Source of the DNA: Haloterrigena sp. KLK7
Lineage (GTDB): Archaea > Halobacteriota > Halobacteria > Halobacteriales > Natrialbaceae
Length of the DNA: 64,000 nt
Assembly (NCBI RefSeq): GCF_037914945.1
Contig: NZ_CP149787.1
Span: forward strand, 3,472,001 to 3,536,000
Direction of reading: 5' to 3'
Below are positions 9,484 to 18,476 of this stretch, one piece after another (position 1 is the first letter of the stretch; each line of letters begins with the position of its first letter). The notes under the pieces were generated by a model. That model was not told the DNA's origin. It worked only from the letters and a program-made list of their open reading frames with translations, and made no database searches. The position numbers were made by a program, and so were the translations under genes.

Positions 9484-9744
9484 GTGCGCCGGATCGGCTC
9501 CGTCGTCCGTACCGCACAGGGGCTGGCCATCCTGCGGGCCGGCGACACCGACGGTGACGCGTCCGACGACTCCGGCGACCGGTTCCGCGACGAGATCGGG
9601 ACGTCGGTCCTCGACGACTCCCTCGAGTCGGTCGGCCGCGTCGTCGACGTCTTCGGCCCGGTCGACCGCCCCTATCTCGCGGTAACTCCGGACGACGACG
9701 TTCACCTGCCGTCGCTGGTCGGATCGACGCTCTACGCGCGGTGA
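9484..9744 (+). CDS. gar1: H/ACA ribonucleoprotein subunit Gar1
   Basis: The product is 86 aa, starting at GTG (9484) one base after the srp19 stop. Sequence: RRIGSVVRTAQGLAILRAGD, a short acidic insert, then IGTSVLDDSLESVGRVVDVF and GPVDRPYLAVTP. This is the Gar1 beta-barrel signature (x-G-x-V-x-D-x-x-G-P-V-x-x-P-Y). Gar1 is part of the pseudouridylation guide RNP with Cbf5, Nop10 and L7Ae and acts on rRNA. The start is dictated by spacing and by the lack of any other in-frame start near the conserved N-terminus. Confidence 0.92.
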   Translation: MRRIGSVVRTAQGLAILRAGDTDGDASDDSGDRFRDEIGTSVLDDSLESVGRVVDVFGPVDRPYLAVTPDDDVHLPSLVGSTLYAR

Positions 9745-9862
9745 CGTCCGCTTCGGCCTCGTCTCGACGCTCGCAGTGCGACGGCCCGTGCATCGGCGAC
9801 CCCGCGAATCGACTCGCGGGGAGAGGAAAACACCCATAGGAGCCGGGTGCGAACCGCGGGCC

Positions 9863-10963
9863 ATGAACGATCGGACGCGAGCCCTCCTCGCCGTCGGACT
9901 GACGGTCGCGCTCTTTCTGAGCGTCCAACTCGGCGCGCTGGCGCTGGTCGAGCCCTTCTACGAGGGCGGCCACCAGTCCGTCGAGGATCCCGACGATCCG
10001 ACCAACAGTCTCGTCTACTTCGGTATCATTCTCGTCGCGACCGCGCTCATGCTCGTCACCATCAGATACGACGTCGAGTGGCTCATCAAGGCCATGATCA
10101 TCGCCGTCAGCGTGATGATCTCGTGGTACGTCTTCGACGAACTCGTCCCATCCGTGGTCACGGTGGGTTCAGTCAACGTCGTCGCCGCGGCCGCCGCCGT
10201 GGCCGTCGGCGGCGCCCTCCTGCTGTACCCGGAGTGGTACGTCATCGATCTCACGGGCGTCGTGATGGGCGCCGGCGCGGCCGCGCTGTTCGGCATCAGC
10301 TTCGGCCTCCTGCCGGCGCTCCTGTTGCTTACCGTCCTCGCCGTCTACGACGCGATCAGCGTCTACGGCACCGAACACATGCTCGACCTCGCCGAGGGCG
10401 TGATGGCGCTCAAGATCCCCGTCGTCCTCGTCGTCCCGACGACGCTCTCCTTTTCCTACCTCGACCCCGAGAGCACCGAGGGGGTCGTCGACGGCCACGA
10501 GGAGAGCGACACCGGGAGCGATGTCTCGAGCGGCACGGACGCCTCGAACAGCGCCAGCGACCCGAGTCCGACCGCCGACTCGAGCACCGACGGCGGTCCG
10601 CGTCCCGACGACGCGTCGGCGGAAAGCGACGCCGACGCTACCCCGGAGACCGACGCGGGCGACGCCCTCGAGCGCGACGCCCTCTTCATCGGGCTCGGTG
10701 ACGCCGTCATCCCGACGGTCCTCGTCGCGAGCGCGGCGTACTTCCTCGAGGTCGGGACGCTCGACGTCCCCGGGATATCGTTGAACGTCCCGGCACTGGG
10801 CGCGCTGATCGGGACGATCGCCGGCCTGCTCGTGCTTATGCACATGGTCCTCAAGGGACGACCCCACGCGGGACTGCCGCTGCTCAACGGCGGCGCGATC
10901 GCCGGCTACCTCGTCGGCGCGCTCGCGAGCGGGCTGTCGCTCGCGACGGCACTGGGGCTCTGA
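9863..10963 (+). CDS. presenilin-type intramembrane aspartyl protease (A22)
   Basis: This 366-aa multi-pass protein carries both catalytic motifs of presenilin/signal-peptide-peptidase homologues. They are YD within VYDAISVYG (Asp163) and GLGD within FIGLGDAVIP (Asp280). A PAL-like motif near the C-terminus (HAGLPLLNGG, 335-344) completes the site. Between the catalytic helices, residues about 203-270 form a long low-complexity acidic Ser/Asp/Thr loop, presumably cytoplasmic. It probably cleaves membrane-spanning peptides. The ATG at 9863 fits a short hydrophilic N-terminus before helix 1. Confidence 0.9.
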   Translation: MNDRTRALLAVGLTVALFLSVQLGALALVEPFYEGGHQSVEDPDDPTNSLVYFGIILVATALMLVTIRYDVEWLIKAMIIAVSVMISWYVFDELVPSVVTVGSVNVVAAAAAVAVGGALLLYPEWYVIDLTGVVMGAGAAALFGISFGLLPALLLLTVLAVYDAISVYGTEHMLDLAEGVMALKIPVVLVVPTTLSFSYLDPESTEGVVDGHEESDTGSDVSSGTDASNSASDPSPTADSSTDGGPRPDDASAESDADATPETDAGDALERDALFIGLGDAVIPTVLVASAAYFLEVGTLDVPGISLNVPALGALIGTIAGLLVLMHMVLKGRPHAGLPLLNGGAIAGYLVGALASGLSLATALGL

Positions 10964-11134
10964 ACCGCGACGGGACGGTTCGCCGCCGGTCGCGGAGTCC
11001 GGGCCACTCTCGAGGCCGATCCCGCCGACGGTCCGAGAACCGAGACGGGGGACTCGGTTTCGAGCGAGAGCGCCGATCCGACGAACGAATAGGACCAGTC
11101 TATCGGGGAACCGCGGTCCCGTCTATCGGACCCG

Positions 11135-11845
11135 TTATTCGTCGCTTTCGTCGCCGTCCTTCAGGTCGACCTCGACGTCGTCCCCGTGCTGGATGCCCGT
11201 CGTCATCGTCTCGGCGCGCTCGGCCTCCGACTCCAGCGGGACGTTCTCGTCGTCGGGATAGACGGCGATGATCACGAGGTGGTCGTCCCCGTGTTCGGCC
11301 TTGGCGACGTCGACGTAGACGTCGACCTCGGCCGAACCCTGGAGCGTCGCCGCCCCCTCCCATCTGTCGTACGAGATCGTCACGTCGAGGCCGTCGATGT
11401 CCCCTTTCGTGACGGCGCGGCCCCCGACGTTGTCGCCGACCTCGAAGTCCTCGTACTGTCCCTGAACGTACTCGATGAGTTCGGCCCTGCTCATCTCGTC
11501 GACGGGGTTGAAGTCCTCGCCAGCGACGGTGACCTGCGGCGTCGAGACGAGCGCGAAGACGCCGGCTTCCTGCTCGGGCCCGAGCTCGTCCATCGGGAGC
11601 TCGAGGGTCCGCGTGTACTCGGTGATATAGTTGGTGACCTCGACGGTCTCACCGGCGAACTCCCGCTCCTCGACGAGTTCTTCGGTTCCCGTGTACGCGT
11701 ATCCGGCCGCGTCGGCCGCGTCCTCGCTGACGCGGATCGGCGACGCCTCGAACGTCGTGGCGTCGTCGATGAGACCACTGAGACAGCCCGCCGAGACGCT
11801 GACGGCACCGGCAGCGGCCGCGGCAACGAATCGTCGTCGATACAT
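11135..11845 (-). CDS. Tat-exported lipoprotein, DUF6517-like
   Basis: This 236-aa protein starts MYRRRFVAAAAAGAVSVSAG followed by Cys, a twin-arginine signal ending in a lipobox, so it is likely lipid-anchored outside the membrane. The mature part has a YxGTEELVEEREFAGETVEV stretch and later NVGGRAVTKGDIDGLDVTIS, resembling haloarchaeal DUF6517 proteins (family recalled from memory). No catalytic residues are evident. An upstream in-frame Met at 11896 would place 17 residues before the signal and is less likely. Confidence 0.7.
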   Translation of the reverse strand: MYRRRFVAAAAAGAVSVSAGCLSGLIDDATTFEASPIRVSEDAADAAGYAYTGTEELVEEREFAGETVEVTNYITEYTRTLELPMDELGPEQEAGVFALVSTPQVTVAGEDFNPVDEMSRAELIEYVQGQYEDFEVGDNVGGRAVTKGDIDGLDVTISYDRWEGAATLQGSAEVDVYVDVAKAEHGDDHLVIIAVYPDDENVPLESEAERAETMTTGIQHGDDVEVDLKDGDESDE

Positions 11846-11961
11846 ACTATTCGTGTCGACCGTGTTCTCAAGTATAACTTTCGGGGACGTCGTCACGTCG
11901 TGGTGCCTGAAAACTGACTCGTGCGGGCCAAATCGACGGTTCGCGGCGCGCCGGGCGACCG

Positions 11962-13455
11962 CTACTCGCCGGACGGGAGCCGATAGGTCGCGCCGTCGTC
12001 GGTGTCCTGCACCTCGATACCCAGCGCCTCGAGTTCGTCGCGCAGGTCGTCGGCGCGCTCGTAGTTGCCCGCCTCGCGTTCGCGCTCGCGGACCTCGAGG
12101 ACGAGGTCGACGACGTCGCCCGCGAGGTCGGCCGTCCCGGTCGTCTCGCCGGCGAAGGAGAGACCGAGCACGGCGCCGAGCTCCTCGAGGGCGTCGACGG
12201 CGTCCCGAAGCCCGCGGTAGTCGTACTCCGCGCGATCCTCGAGGTGGGCGTTGATCGCCGTCGCGATCTCGAGCAGCGCGGACTGGGCCTCGCGCGTGTT
12301 GAAGTCGTCGTTCATCGCAGAAACGAACGAGTGCCGGGCGGTCTCGATCTCCTCGCGGAACGCCGCGTCCTCGACTTTCGTCCGCGCGTCGGGGGAGTCG
12401 ACCGCCTCGACGGCCGCCTCGTAGGCGCGCTCGAGGCGATCCCAGCGCTCCTCGGCCTCCGCGATCGTCTCGTCGGAGTAGAGCTGTTTGCTATTATACG
12501 ACCCCGCGGTCAGGAACGTCCGCAGGACGTTCGTCCCCCACTGGTCGACCGCGTCGTCGACGGTGACGAAGTTGCCCAGACTCGAGGACATCTTCTCGTC
12601 GTCCATCTGGAACAGCTCGCAGTGGAGCCAGTAGTTGGCGAACTCCTGACCAGTAGCGGCCTCGGACTGGGCGATCTCGTTCTCGTGATGGGGGAAGACC
12701 AGATCTCGGCCGCCGACGTGGATGTCGAGGGTCTCGTCGAGGTGAGTCATGCTCATCGCCGAGCACTCGATGTGCCAGCCGGGTCGGCCCTCGCCCCACG
12801 GCGACTCCCAGGTCTCGCCCGCTGGCGGGTCGCCGCCGTGATCGACGCCCTCGTGGCGGTGCTCTTCGACCGCGCTCTCGTCGACGCCGCCGGCCTTCCA
12901 GAGCGCGAAGTCCGCCGGATGCCGTTTCTCCGAACGCTCGTCTGGGTCGCCCTGTGACTCGATCTCCTCGAGTTCCTGGTTCGAGAGCTTGCCGTAGTCG
13001 TCGAAGCTCGTCACGTCGAAGTAGACCGAGCCGTTGGACTCGTAGGCGTAGCCCTCCTCGACCAGCGTCTCGACGAGGTCGACGATCTCGGGGACGTGCT
13101 CGGAGACGCGGGGGTAGACCTCCGCCCGCAGGAGGTTCAGCGAGCGCATGTCCGCGAGCGTGCGTTCGATGTAGCTCTCCGCGACGTCGAGTTCGTCCTC
13201 GCCCAGCTCGTCCTCGCCGACGCGGGCGACGATCTTCTCGTTGATGTCGGTGAAGTTCTCGACGTGACGCACGTCGTAGCCGAGGTACTCGAGCCAGCGG
13301 TGCATGACGTCGACGTGGACCCACGACCGCGCGTGGCCCAGGTGGGGCGGGTCGGAGACCGTCAGGCCACAGTAGTACAGTAGGACGTTCTCGGGGTCCC
13401 GTGGCTCGAACGGCTCCTTCTCGCCCGTCAACGTGTTCGTCACGTGCAGGGTCAT
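11962..13455 (-). CDS. cysS: cysteinyl-tRNA synthetase
   Basis: This 497-aa class I synthetase has zinc ligand Cys29 in LLYYCGLTVSDPPHLGHARS with the HIGH motif HLGH (38-41). It also has GWHIECSAMS around residues 227-235, HHENEIAQSE (256-265) and the KMSKS loop KMSSS (288-292). The C-terminal helical domain ends QDTDDGATYRLPSGE. It charges tRNA(Cys) in the cytoplasm. Not obviously in an operon; the patatin gene upstream is on the same strand about 100 nt away. Confidence 0.97.
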   Translation of the reverse strand: MTLHVTNTLTGEKEPFEPRDPENVLLYYCGLTVSDPPHLGHARSWVHVDVMHRWLEYLGYDVRHVENFTDINEKIVARVGEDELGEDELDVAESYIERTLADMRSLNLLRAEVYPRVSEHVPEIVDLVETLVEEGYAYESNGSVYFDVTSFDDYGKLSNQELEEIESQGDPDERSEKRHPADFALWKAGGVDESAVEEHRHEGVDHGGDPPAGETWESPWGEGRPGWHIECSAMSMTHLDETLDIHVGGRDLVFPHHENEIAQSEAATGQEFANYWLHCELFQMDDEKMSSSLGNFVTVDDAVDQWGTNVLRTFLTAGSYNSKQLYSDETIAEAEERWDRLERAYEAAVEAVDSPDARTKVEDAAFREEIETARHSFVSAMNDDFNTREAQSALLEIATAINAHLEDRAEYDYRGLRDAVDALEELGAVLGLSFAGETTGTADLAGDVVDLVLEVREREREAGNYERADDLRDELEALGIEVQDTDDGATYRLPSGE

Positions 13456-13557
13456 TGGCGATACTTCCCGCGGCCGGTAGTTAAAGCGTTTGACCTCCTT
13501 CGCGAGCGTGAGGGCCGAAACGCCGAGCGCACGCGACGGTGATCGCCGGCGGCGAGC

Positions 13558-14589
13558 TTAGGTCCGATCGGCGAGGAACGCCGCGGCCCGCCGCTCTCCC
13601 CGCGCCATCAGTTCCTCGAGGAAATCGGGATCGCGATCGAGTTTGGTCGCGTGGTGATACCCCGTGAGCTCGATCCGGTGGATCGTCGTCACCGTGTAGT
13701 CGGGATGGTCGAAGTGGCCCGCCTCGATCCACTCGTTGATCCGTTCGATGAACCGAAGCTCCTGATTCAGCGAGATGTTTCCGCCGAGTTCGTTGCGCCG
13801 GTCGGCGATCTCCGTGAGCGTCGTCGGCGTCTCCGACCGTCGCTGAGGGTTGATCTGGACGACCCAGAGCTCGTCGGGCGTCCGCTCGCCGGGGACCGAC
13901 ATCAGGTCGTGTACCGGTGGGTTCTGCGAGAAGAGCCCGTCCCAGTAGCGCTGCCCGTCGACCTCGACGGCTTCGAACACCGTCGGCAGCGCCGCGGAGG
14001 CGAGCACCGCGTCCACGGTGACGTCCTCGCCGGTGAACGTCTCGAAGTCGCCGCGCTCGAGGTTGACGGCGCCGATGACGAGCTCCGGTCGCTCGGCGCC
14101 GCTGAGTTCGGGAATCGCGTCGAAGTCGACGTACCGCTCGAGGATCTCGGCCAGTCGTCGCTGTGCCGCGTCGTCGTAGGGGACGCGGTACGGACTCACG
14201 CTCGGCAGCCCGACGCCCATACTGTCGAGGCGGGTATAGGTCCGGACCCAGTCGTTGAGGAGTCGATCGAACGCGTCGCTCGCCGCGATATCGCTCCAGA
14301 TCCCGTCGAGGATCTCGACCGCCGTCGACGGGCCGCCGGTGAGCAGTCCGTACCAGACACCCAGCGCGTTGACGGCACCGCCGGAGGTGCCGCTGATGCC
14401 GACCAGTTCGAACCGTTCCTCGCCCGCCGTCCAGTTCGCGAGGAGCTCGCGGAGCACGCCCGCCGTGAACGCGGTGTGACTCCCGCCGCCCTGACAGGCG
14501 ATCGCGATCCGTCGCGGCCCGTTCGAGTCCGCCGTCGACGATTCGGGCGTCGCGTCCGACCGACTCGCGTCGCCGTTTCCGTCGCTCAT
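13558..14589 (-). CDS. patatin-like phospholipase
   Basis: In this 343-aa protein, after a disordered acidic N-terminus (residues 1-25) comes IAIACQGGGSHTAFTAGVLR, the glycine-rich oxyanion segment. GISGTSGGAVNALG follows, with nucleophile Ser69 in GTSGG. The catalytic Asp is Asp217 in YWDGLFSQNPP, the D-G motif. The fold is a cytoplasmic Ser-Asp lipid acyl hydrolase; the substrate may be acyl-type lipids or another ester, which is notable because archaeal membranes are ether lipids. Start 14589 begins MSDGNGDAS; a second reading frame over the same bases is a shadow. Confidence 0.88.
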   Translation of the reverse strand: MSDGNGDASRSDATPESSTADSNGPRRIAIACQGGGSHTAFTAGVLRELLANWTAGEERFELVGISGTSGGAVNALGVWYGLLTGGPSTAVEILDGIWSDIAASDAFDRLLNDWVRTYTRLDSMGVGLPSVSPYRVPYDDAAQRRLAEILERYVDFDAIPELSGAERPELVIGAVNLERGDFETFTGEDVTVDAVLASAALPTVFEAVEVDGQRYWDGLFSQNPPVHDLMSVPGERTPDELWVVQINPQRRSETPTTLTEIADRRNELGGNISLNQELRFIERINEWIEAGHFDHPDYTVTTIHRIELTGYHHATKLDRDPDFLEELMARGERRAAAFLADRT

Positions 14590-14740
14590 CCGCCATCACG
14601 CCCGCCCGGTCGTCGAGCGAGGGCCCTCGCGCCGCTATTTCGCTCGGCCTGTCGAACCAGTGATCGGATCGGTACTCGGTTCGTGCGCGTCGCCGTGGTG
14701 CGAGAAGTCATCCGACACCCACGATAGCCAACGTCCTCCT

Positions 14741-14754
14741 GTAAATATATTTAC
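14741..14754. promoter_or_regulatory. perfect 14-bp AT-rich palindrome
   Basis: GTAAATATATTTAC is self-complementary and lies 15 bp beyond the stop of the gene ending at 14769 and about 150 bp upstream of the patatin start. It could be an operator, a promoter element or part of a terminator. Its AT content stands out in this GC-rich stretch. Confidence 0.4.
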
Positions 14755-14768
14755 GGCAATACGAGCGG

Positions 14769-15269
14769 CTATTCGGTCGGTACGGCCGCGAGCGCGTCCT
14801 CGACGGCCCGCAACGCGTTCGCTCCCGCCAGCCGATCGACGACGACCAGCAGCGTCCCCTCGCCGACGCCGGCCGCGATCGGTGCGATCTCCTCGAGCGA
14901 CAACCGCCGGAGGACTGCGGCGAGCGCGGCCGCGTCGACGGCCCCGGTCGCGACGATCGCCGTGTGGTCGCCGTCGCCGCCGTCGGGACCGAAGGCCGCT
15001 CCGCCGACGGTGAGCAGCGCCTCCGCCTCCGCGTCGCCGTCGACGGACCCGATTCCGCTTTCCATGCGCACGCGAACGTCGCGCGAGTCCGTTTCGTAGG
15101 CAGACAACTCCTCGGCGTAGCGGCGCAGCGCCGTCGCGATCGCGTCGGTCTCGCCGTCCACCTCGAGGAACCGGGCGGCAGCGGTGTAGTTGATGATGCC
15201 CGCACGCAGCGCCGTCACGAGAAACGGATGCTCCTCGGCCGTGCGTCGGGTCTCGGCGGCCAGTGACAT
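14769..15269 (-). CDS. conserved haloarchaeal protein, possibly DUF7523
   Basis: The protein has 166 aa. An N-terminal helical part (MSLAAETRRTAEEHPFLVTA, LRAGIINYTAAARFLEV) looks like a small helix-turn-helix module. Two halves follow with paired motifs, GDHTAIVATGAVDAAALAAV and GEGTLLVVVDRLAGANALRA, suggesting an ACT-like ligand domain. I recall this as a haloarchaeal family (possibly DUF7523) of unknown role. The Met at 15269 was chosen over two nearby upstream Mets because the conserved MSLAAETRR start is natural. Divergent from the BolA-like gene. Confidence 0.65.
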   Translation of the reverse strand: MSLAAETRRTAEEHPFLVTALRAGIINYTAAARFLEVDGETDAIATALRRYAEELSAYETDSRDVRVRMESGIGSVDGDAEAEALLTVGGAAFGPDGGDGDHTAIVATGAVDAAALAAVLRRLSLEEIAPIAAGVGEGTLLVVVDRLAGANALRAVEDALAAVPTE

Positions 15270-15429
15270 ACCGCCCATCGGGGCGGCCGACACCATAAAT
15301 ACGACGCCGTTCCCCGATCGCGGGTCGTCCGATCGCCCGCTCGCTCTCCGGACCACTCGGTCGTCCGGACGCTCGCTCGGACGCCCCGGGACCGCCGTGT
15401 TTTTGCCTCGAGCGCCCGTCGTTTCGACT

Positions 15430-15684
15430 ATGCAACCGGCAGACGTCGAGGAACTCATCGAATCGAATCTCGAGGACGCGGAGGCGGAGGTCACGCACGC
15501 GCGGGACGAACACGACGACGATCACCTCGCGGCGACGGTCGTCTCCCCCGCGTTCGAGGGCCAGCCGCTGGTCCAGCAACACCAGCAGGTCTACGACGCC
15601 CTCGACGGCCACATGACGACCGACATCCACGCCCTCGAGCTGTCGACCTACACGCCCGAGGAGTACGAGGAGTACGAGGGGTAG
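15430..15684 (+). CDS. BolA/IbaG-family protein
   Basis: This 84-aa protein (MQPADVEELIESNLEDAEAE, then DHLAATVVSPAFEGQPLVQQ) has HQQVYDALDGHM as the characteristic BolA helix, with the conserved histidines. BolA proteins pair with monothiol glutaredoxins in Fe-S handling in other organisms; the archaeal role is inferred. The acidic C-terminus (TPEEYEEYEG) is typical of halophiles. It starts at ATG 15430 after a TTTTTG-containing region. No partner gene adjoins. Confidence 0.82.
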   Translation: MQPADVEELIESNLEDAEAEVTHARDEHDDDHLAATVVSPAFEGQPLVQQHQQVYDALDGHMTTDIHALELSTYTPEEYEEYEG

Positions 15685-15751
15685 TCGAACGGATTCCCAT
15701 GGCTTTCGCCATCGCGGCCGGTCGAGTCGGCGCCGAACGACTGAACCCCAG

Positions 15752-15757
15752 TTTTAT
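15752..15757 (+). promoter_or_regulatory. TATA-like box, PH-module copy 1
   Basis: TTTTAT begins 31 nt before the ATG at 15783, the spacing expected for a leaderless or very-short-leader haloarchaeal transcript. The same hexamer occurs at exactly the same distance before copies 2 and 3. Confidence 0.6.
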
Positions 15758-15782
15758 CCGCCGCTCCTGAAAGGATACGCGT

Positions 15783-16244
15783 ATGGAATCGCTTCACCCC
15801 CGCGTCCGACTCCTCTGGATCGCTCAGGGGGCGCTCGCGGCGATCGCTCTCGGCGTCGTCATCGCCGCCGTCGACCGGTGGCTCGTCGACGTCCCGACGG
15901 TCGCCCTCGGCGGCGTCGTGGCCGTCGGACTCCTCCTCGGCATCGCCTACGCCGTTCGTCGTTACGGCGTCTGGCGGTTCGAGATCGAGTCTGACGCGCT
16001 CTATCTGGAGCGCGGGGTGGTCACGTTCGTCGAGACCGCGGTCCCGTTCGTCCGCGTTCAGCACGTCGACACGCAGTTCGGTCCGGTCGAACGCGTCTTC
16101 GGCCTCTCGAGCGTGGTCGTCTACACGGCGGGCTCGCGGAACGCTGACGTCCGCATCCCCGGGTTGACGCCGGACCGAGCCGAGACGATTCAGGACACGC
16201 TCCGCCAACTGGCCACCGAGAGCGACGCCACCGACGCCGTCTGA
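15783..16244 (+). CDS. bacterial PH-domain membrane protein, YdbS-like (copy 1)
   Basis: The 153-aa protein has two N-terminal membrane helices (about residues 10-28 and 38-57), then one bPH2 (DUF304) domain: RFEIESDALYLERGVVTFVE, VPFVRVQHVDTQFGPVERVF, GLSSVVVYTAG. The VPFxRVQHVDT / GLSSVVVYTAGS motifs are the family signature. YdbS-type proteins partner with YdbT-type proteins in the membrane; their function is poorly known. The YdbT-like gene follows after 5 nt. Diverged from copies 2 and 3, which are closer to each other. Confidence 0.88.
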   Translation: MESLHPRVRLLWIAQGALAAIALGVVIAAVDRWLVDVPTVALGGVVAVGLLLGIAYAVRRYGVWRFEIESDALYLERGVVTFVETAVPFVRVQHVDTQFGPVERVFGLSSVVVYTAGSRNADVRIPGLTPDRAETIQDTLRQLATESDATDAV

Positions 16245-16249
16245 TCGCG

Positions 16250-17965
16250 ATGAACCGCCTCCACCCACTCAGTGCGGCCGCCTACGCCTTCCAGTACGGG
16301 TTCCTCTGGCTGTCGGTCGCGACGATCCTCACGCTCGTCCTCGGTGGGATCTTCGGTCCGATCGATTCTGCCTGGGTCCCCATCGCCGCACCGGTTGGAC
16401 TCGTCGCCGGAGCGGCCTACGGGATCGCCTACTTCTACCGGTTCGAGTACGGCATCACCCCGGACACGTTCGACGTCGCCTCGGGCGTGTTCGCCCGCCG
16501 ATCGCGCGAAATCCCGTACGAACGCATCCAGAACGTCGACGTCCGGCAAGGGGTGGTCCAGCGACTGCTCGGCCTCGCCGTCGTCTCGCTCGAGACCGCC
16601 GGCGGCGGCAGCACCGAAGCGGCGCTGAACTTCGTCAGCGAATCGGAGGCCACCCGACTGCAACACCAGATCCGCACGCGGACCGCCGAGGTGAAAGACC
16701 GCCGTCACGGGCGCGGACAGCGTAGCGCGTCGACGACTAATGATCAACCCTCCGCGACCGACGCGGACTCGAGCGACGGCGAGCGGGAGGGGACGAAACC
16801 GGCGGCCGATGCCGACCGACCGGCGGCCGACGCCGGCCAGACGGAGGACGCGGCGACGGGCGATCCGGATGCAGGTTCAGACAGTCACGAGCGCACCTTC
16901 GAACCCGAACCGCGACGACCTCGTCGACAGCGACTGTTCGCACTCGAGGCGCGGGAACTCCTGCTCTACTCGTTCACGTCGTTCCGTCCCGCCGCCGTCG
17001 CGGCCCTCTTGGGTCTGTTTTTCCTCGCGACCGACCTCGCCATCGACCTGCTCGTGAGCGCCGCACGGCCGTTCGGCGGCCCCTCGAATCTGGGGGAGGG
17101 GTCGACCACCAGCTACGGGGTCCTCACGGTGGTATCGATCGTCAACGGCGTCGTGAGCGCGTACGTGCTGAGCGTCGTCTACACGTTCGCCGCCTACTAC
17201 GACTTCCGGCTCGGTCGCGCCGGCGGGGACTTCGTCTACGAGCGCGGGCTGCTCCAGCGCTACAGCGGCTCGATCCCCGTCGAGAAGGTCCAGTCGGTGA
17301 CGGTGACCGCCAACCCGCTCCAGCGACTGATCGGCTACGCCGGGCTGTGGGTCGAGACGGCCGGGTACGGCCCCGACAGCGACAGCGGCGGCAGCCAGTC
17401 GGCCGTGCCGCTGGCGGAACGGGGTCGCGTCCACCGATTCACCGAGACGCTCACCGGCGTCGAATCGCCGCGGTTCAGGAGCCCGCCGACGATCGCCCGC
17501 CGACGGTACCTCGTCCGGTACTCGATCGTCGCCGCCCTCGTCGTCGCGGCCGCGTTCGCCGTCACGCGGGTAACGGTCCTCGAGCGCTGGTACGTCGCCG
17601 CCGTCGTCTTCGTCGCGGTCCCGCCCGCGGCCCACCTGAAGTACGCGAACCTCGGCTACTACGTCGGCGAGGATCACCTCGTCGTCCGGCGGGGCTTCTG
17701 GAAGCGCCGGACGACCGTCATCCCCTACTACCGCATCCAGACGGTCTCGACGCGACGGTCGATCTTCCAGCGCCGCCTCGGGCTCGCGTCGCTGGTCGTC
17801 GACACCGCGAGTTCGCGCAGCTTCTTCTGGACGTCGCCGACGATCTACGACGTCGACCTCGAGGACGCGCGCACCGTCCACGGCACCGGCCGAAACCGCC
17901 TCCAGACGGCCCTGCGCGAGCGCGCTCGTGCGGACGACAGCGGGCTGACGATCGATTTCACTTGA
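16250..17965 (+). CDS. triple bacterial PH-domain membrane protein, YdbT-like (copy 1)
   Basis: The 571-aa protein contains three bPH2 domains. The first is about residues 63-145 (VFARRSREIPYERIQNVDVR), the second about 318-400 (YERGLLQRYSGSIPVEKVQS) and the third about 470-550 (RRGFWKRRTTVIPYYRIQTV). Each is preceded by a pair of hydrophobic helices (15-62, 236-315, 423-460). Residues 150-225 are a disordered acidic linker. Each domain has the IP-x-x-(R/K)-(I/V)-Q-(N/S/T)-V core seen in YdbT. Partner of the preceding YdbS-like protein, probably a membrane complex. Confidence 0.88.
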   Translation: MNRLHPLSAAAYAFQYGFLWLSVATILTLVLGGIFGPIDSAWVPIAAPVGLVAGAAYGIAYFYRFEYGITPDTFDVASGVFARRSREIPYERIQNVDVRQGVVQRLLGLAVVSLETAGGGSTEAALNFVSESEATRLQHQIRTRTAEVKDRRHGRGQRSASTTNDQPSATDADSSDGEREGTKPAADADRPAADAGQTEDAATGDPDAGSDSHERTFEPEPRRPRRQRLFALEARELLLYSFTSFRPAAVAALLGLFFLATDLAIDLLVSAARPFGGPSNLGEGSTTSYGVLTVVSIVNGVVSAYVLSVVYTFAAYYDFRLGRAGGDFVYERGLLQRYSGSIPVEKVQSVTVTANPLQRLIGYAGLWVETAGYGPDSDSGGSQSAVPLAERGRVHRFTETLTGVESPRFRSPPTIARRRYLVRYSIVAALVVAAAFAVTRVTVLERWYVAAVVFVAVPPAAHLKYANLGYYVGEDHLVVRRGFWKRRTTVIPYYRIQTVSTRRSIFQRRLGLASLVVDTASSRSFFWTSPTIYDVDLEDARTVHGTGRNRLQTALRERARADDSGLTIDFT

Positions 17966-17983
17966 GTTGTGCTAATCCCGACA

Positions 17984-17989
17984 TTTTAT
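17984..17989 (+). promoter_or_regulatory. TATA-like box, PH-module copy 2
   Basis: TTTTAT lies 31 nt before the ATG at 18015, in the 49-nt gap between modules. It indicates that copy 2 has its own promoter rather than relying on read-through. Confidence 0.6.
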
Positions 17990-18014
17990 TGAATAGTACT
18001 AACATGAATCGAGC

Positions 18015-18476
18015 ATGGAAGCCCTCCATCCCCGTATCAGACTGTTCTGGGTCGCGAAGGGGGCGATCGGCGCGATCGCCCTCGGCGTCGGTCTCGCCGC
18101 CGCGGACCGATGGATAGCCGACGTCCCGCTCGCCGCGATCGCCGCCGTCGTGGCCGTCGGTCTCGGCCTCGGGATCGCCTACGCGGTGCGGCTCTACCGG
18201 ATCTGGCAGTACGAGATCCAGCCCGACGCGCTCTACTTAGAGCGGGGCGTGATCACGTTCGTCGAGACGTCGGTCCCGTTCGTCCGCGTCCAGCACGTCG
18301 ACACGCAGTTCGGCCCGATCGAGCGCGCTCTCGGGCTCTCGAGCGTGGTGGTCTACACGGCGGGCTCGCGGAACGCCGACGTCCGCATTCCGGGGCTGAC
18401 TCCCGACCGAGCGCGCGAACTGCAGGACGCGCTTCGAAGACTCGCCGTCGAGAGCGAGGCCGACGATGGCGTCTAA
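18015..18476 (+). CDS. bacterial PH-domain membrane protein, YdbS-like (copy 2)
   Basis: The 153-aa protein has the same architecture as copy 1: two helices and one bPH2 domain (VPFVRVQHVDTQFGPIERAL, GLSSVVVYTAG). Protein and DNA are nearly identical to copy 3 (20154-20615) over most of their length. The identity extends through the first codons (atggaagccctccatccccg) and partly into the upstream region, so these two modules duplicated recently. It overlaps the next gene by 11 nt. Confidence 0.88.
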   Translation: MEALHPRIRLFWVAKGAIGAIALGVGLAAADRWIADVPLAAIAAVVAVGLGLGIAYAVRLYRIWQYEIQPDALYLERGVITFVETSVPFVRVQHVDTQFGPIERALGLSSVVVYTAGSRNADVRIPGLTPDRARELQDALRRLAVESEADDGV

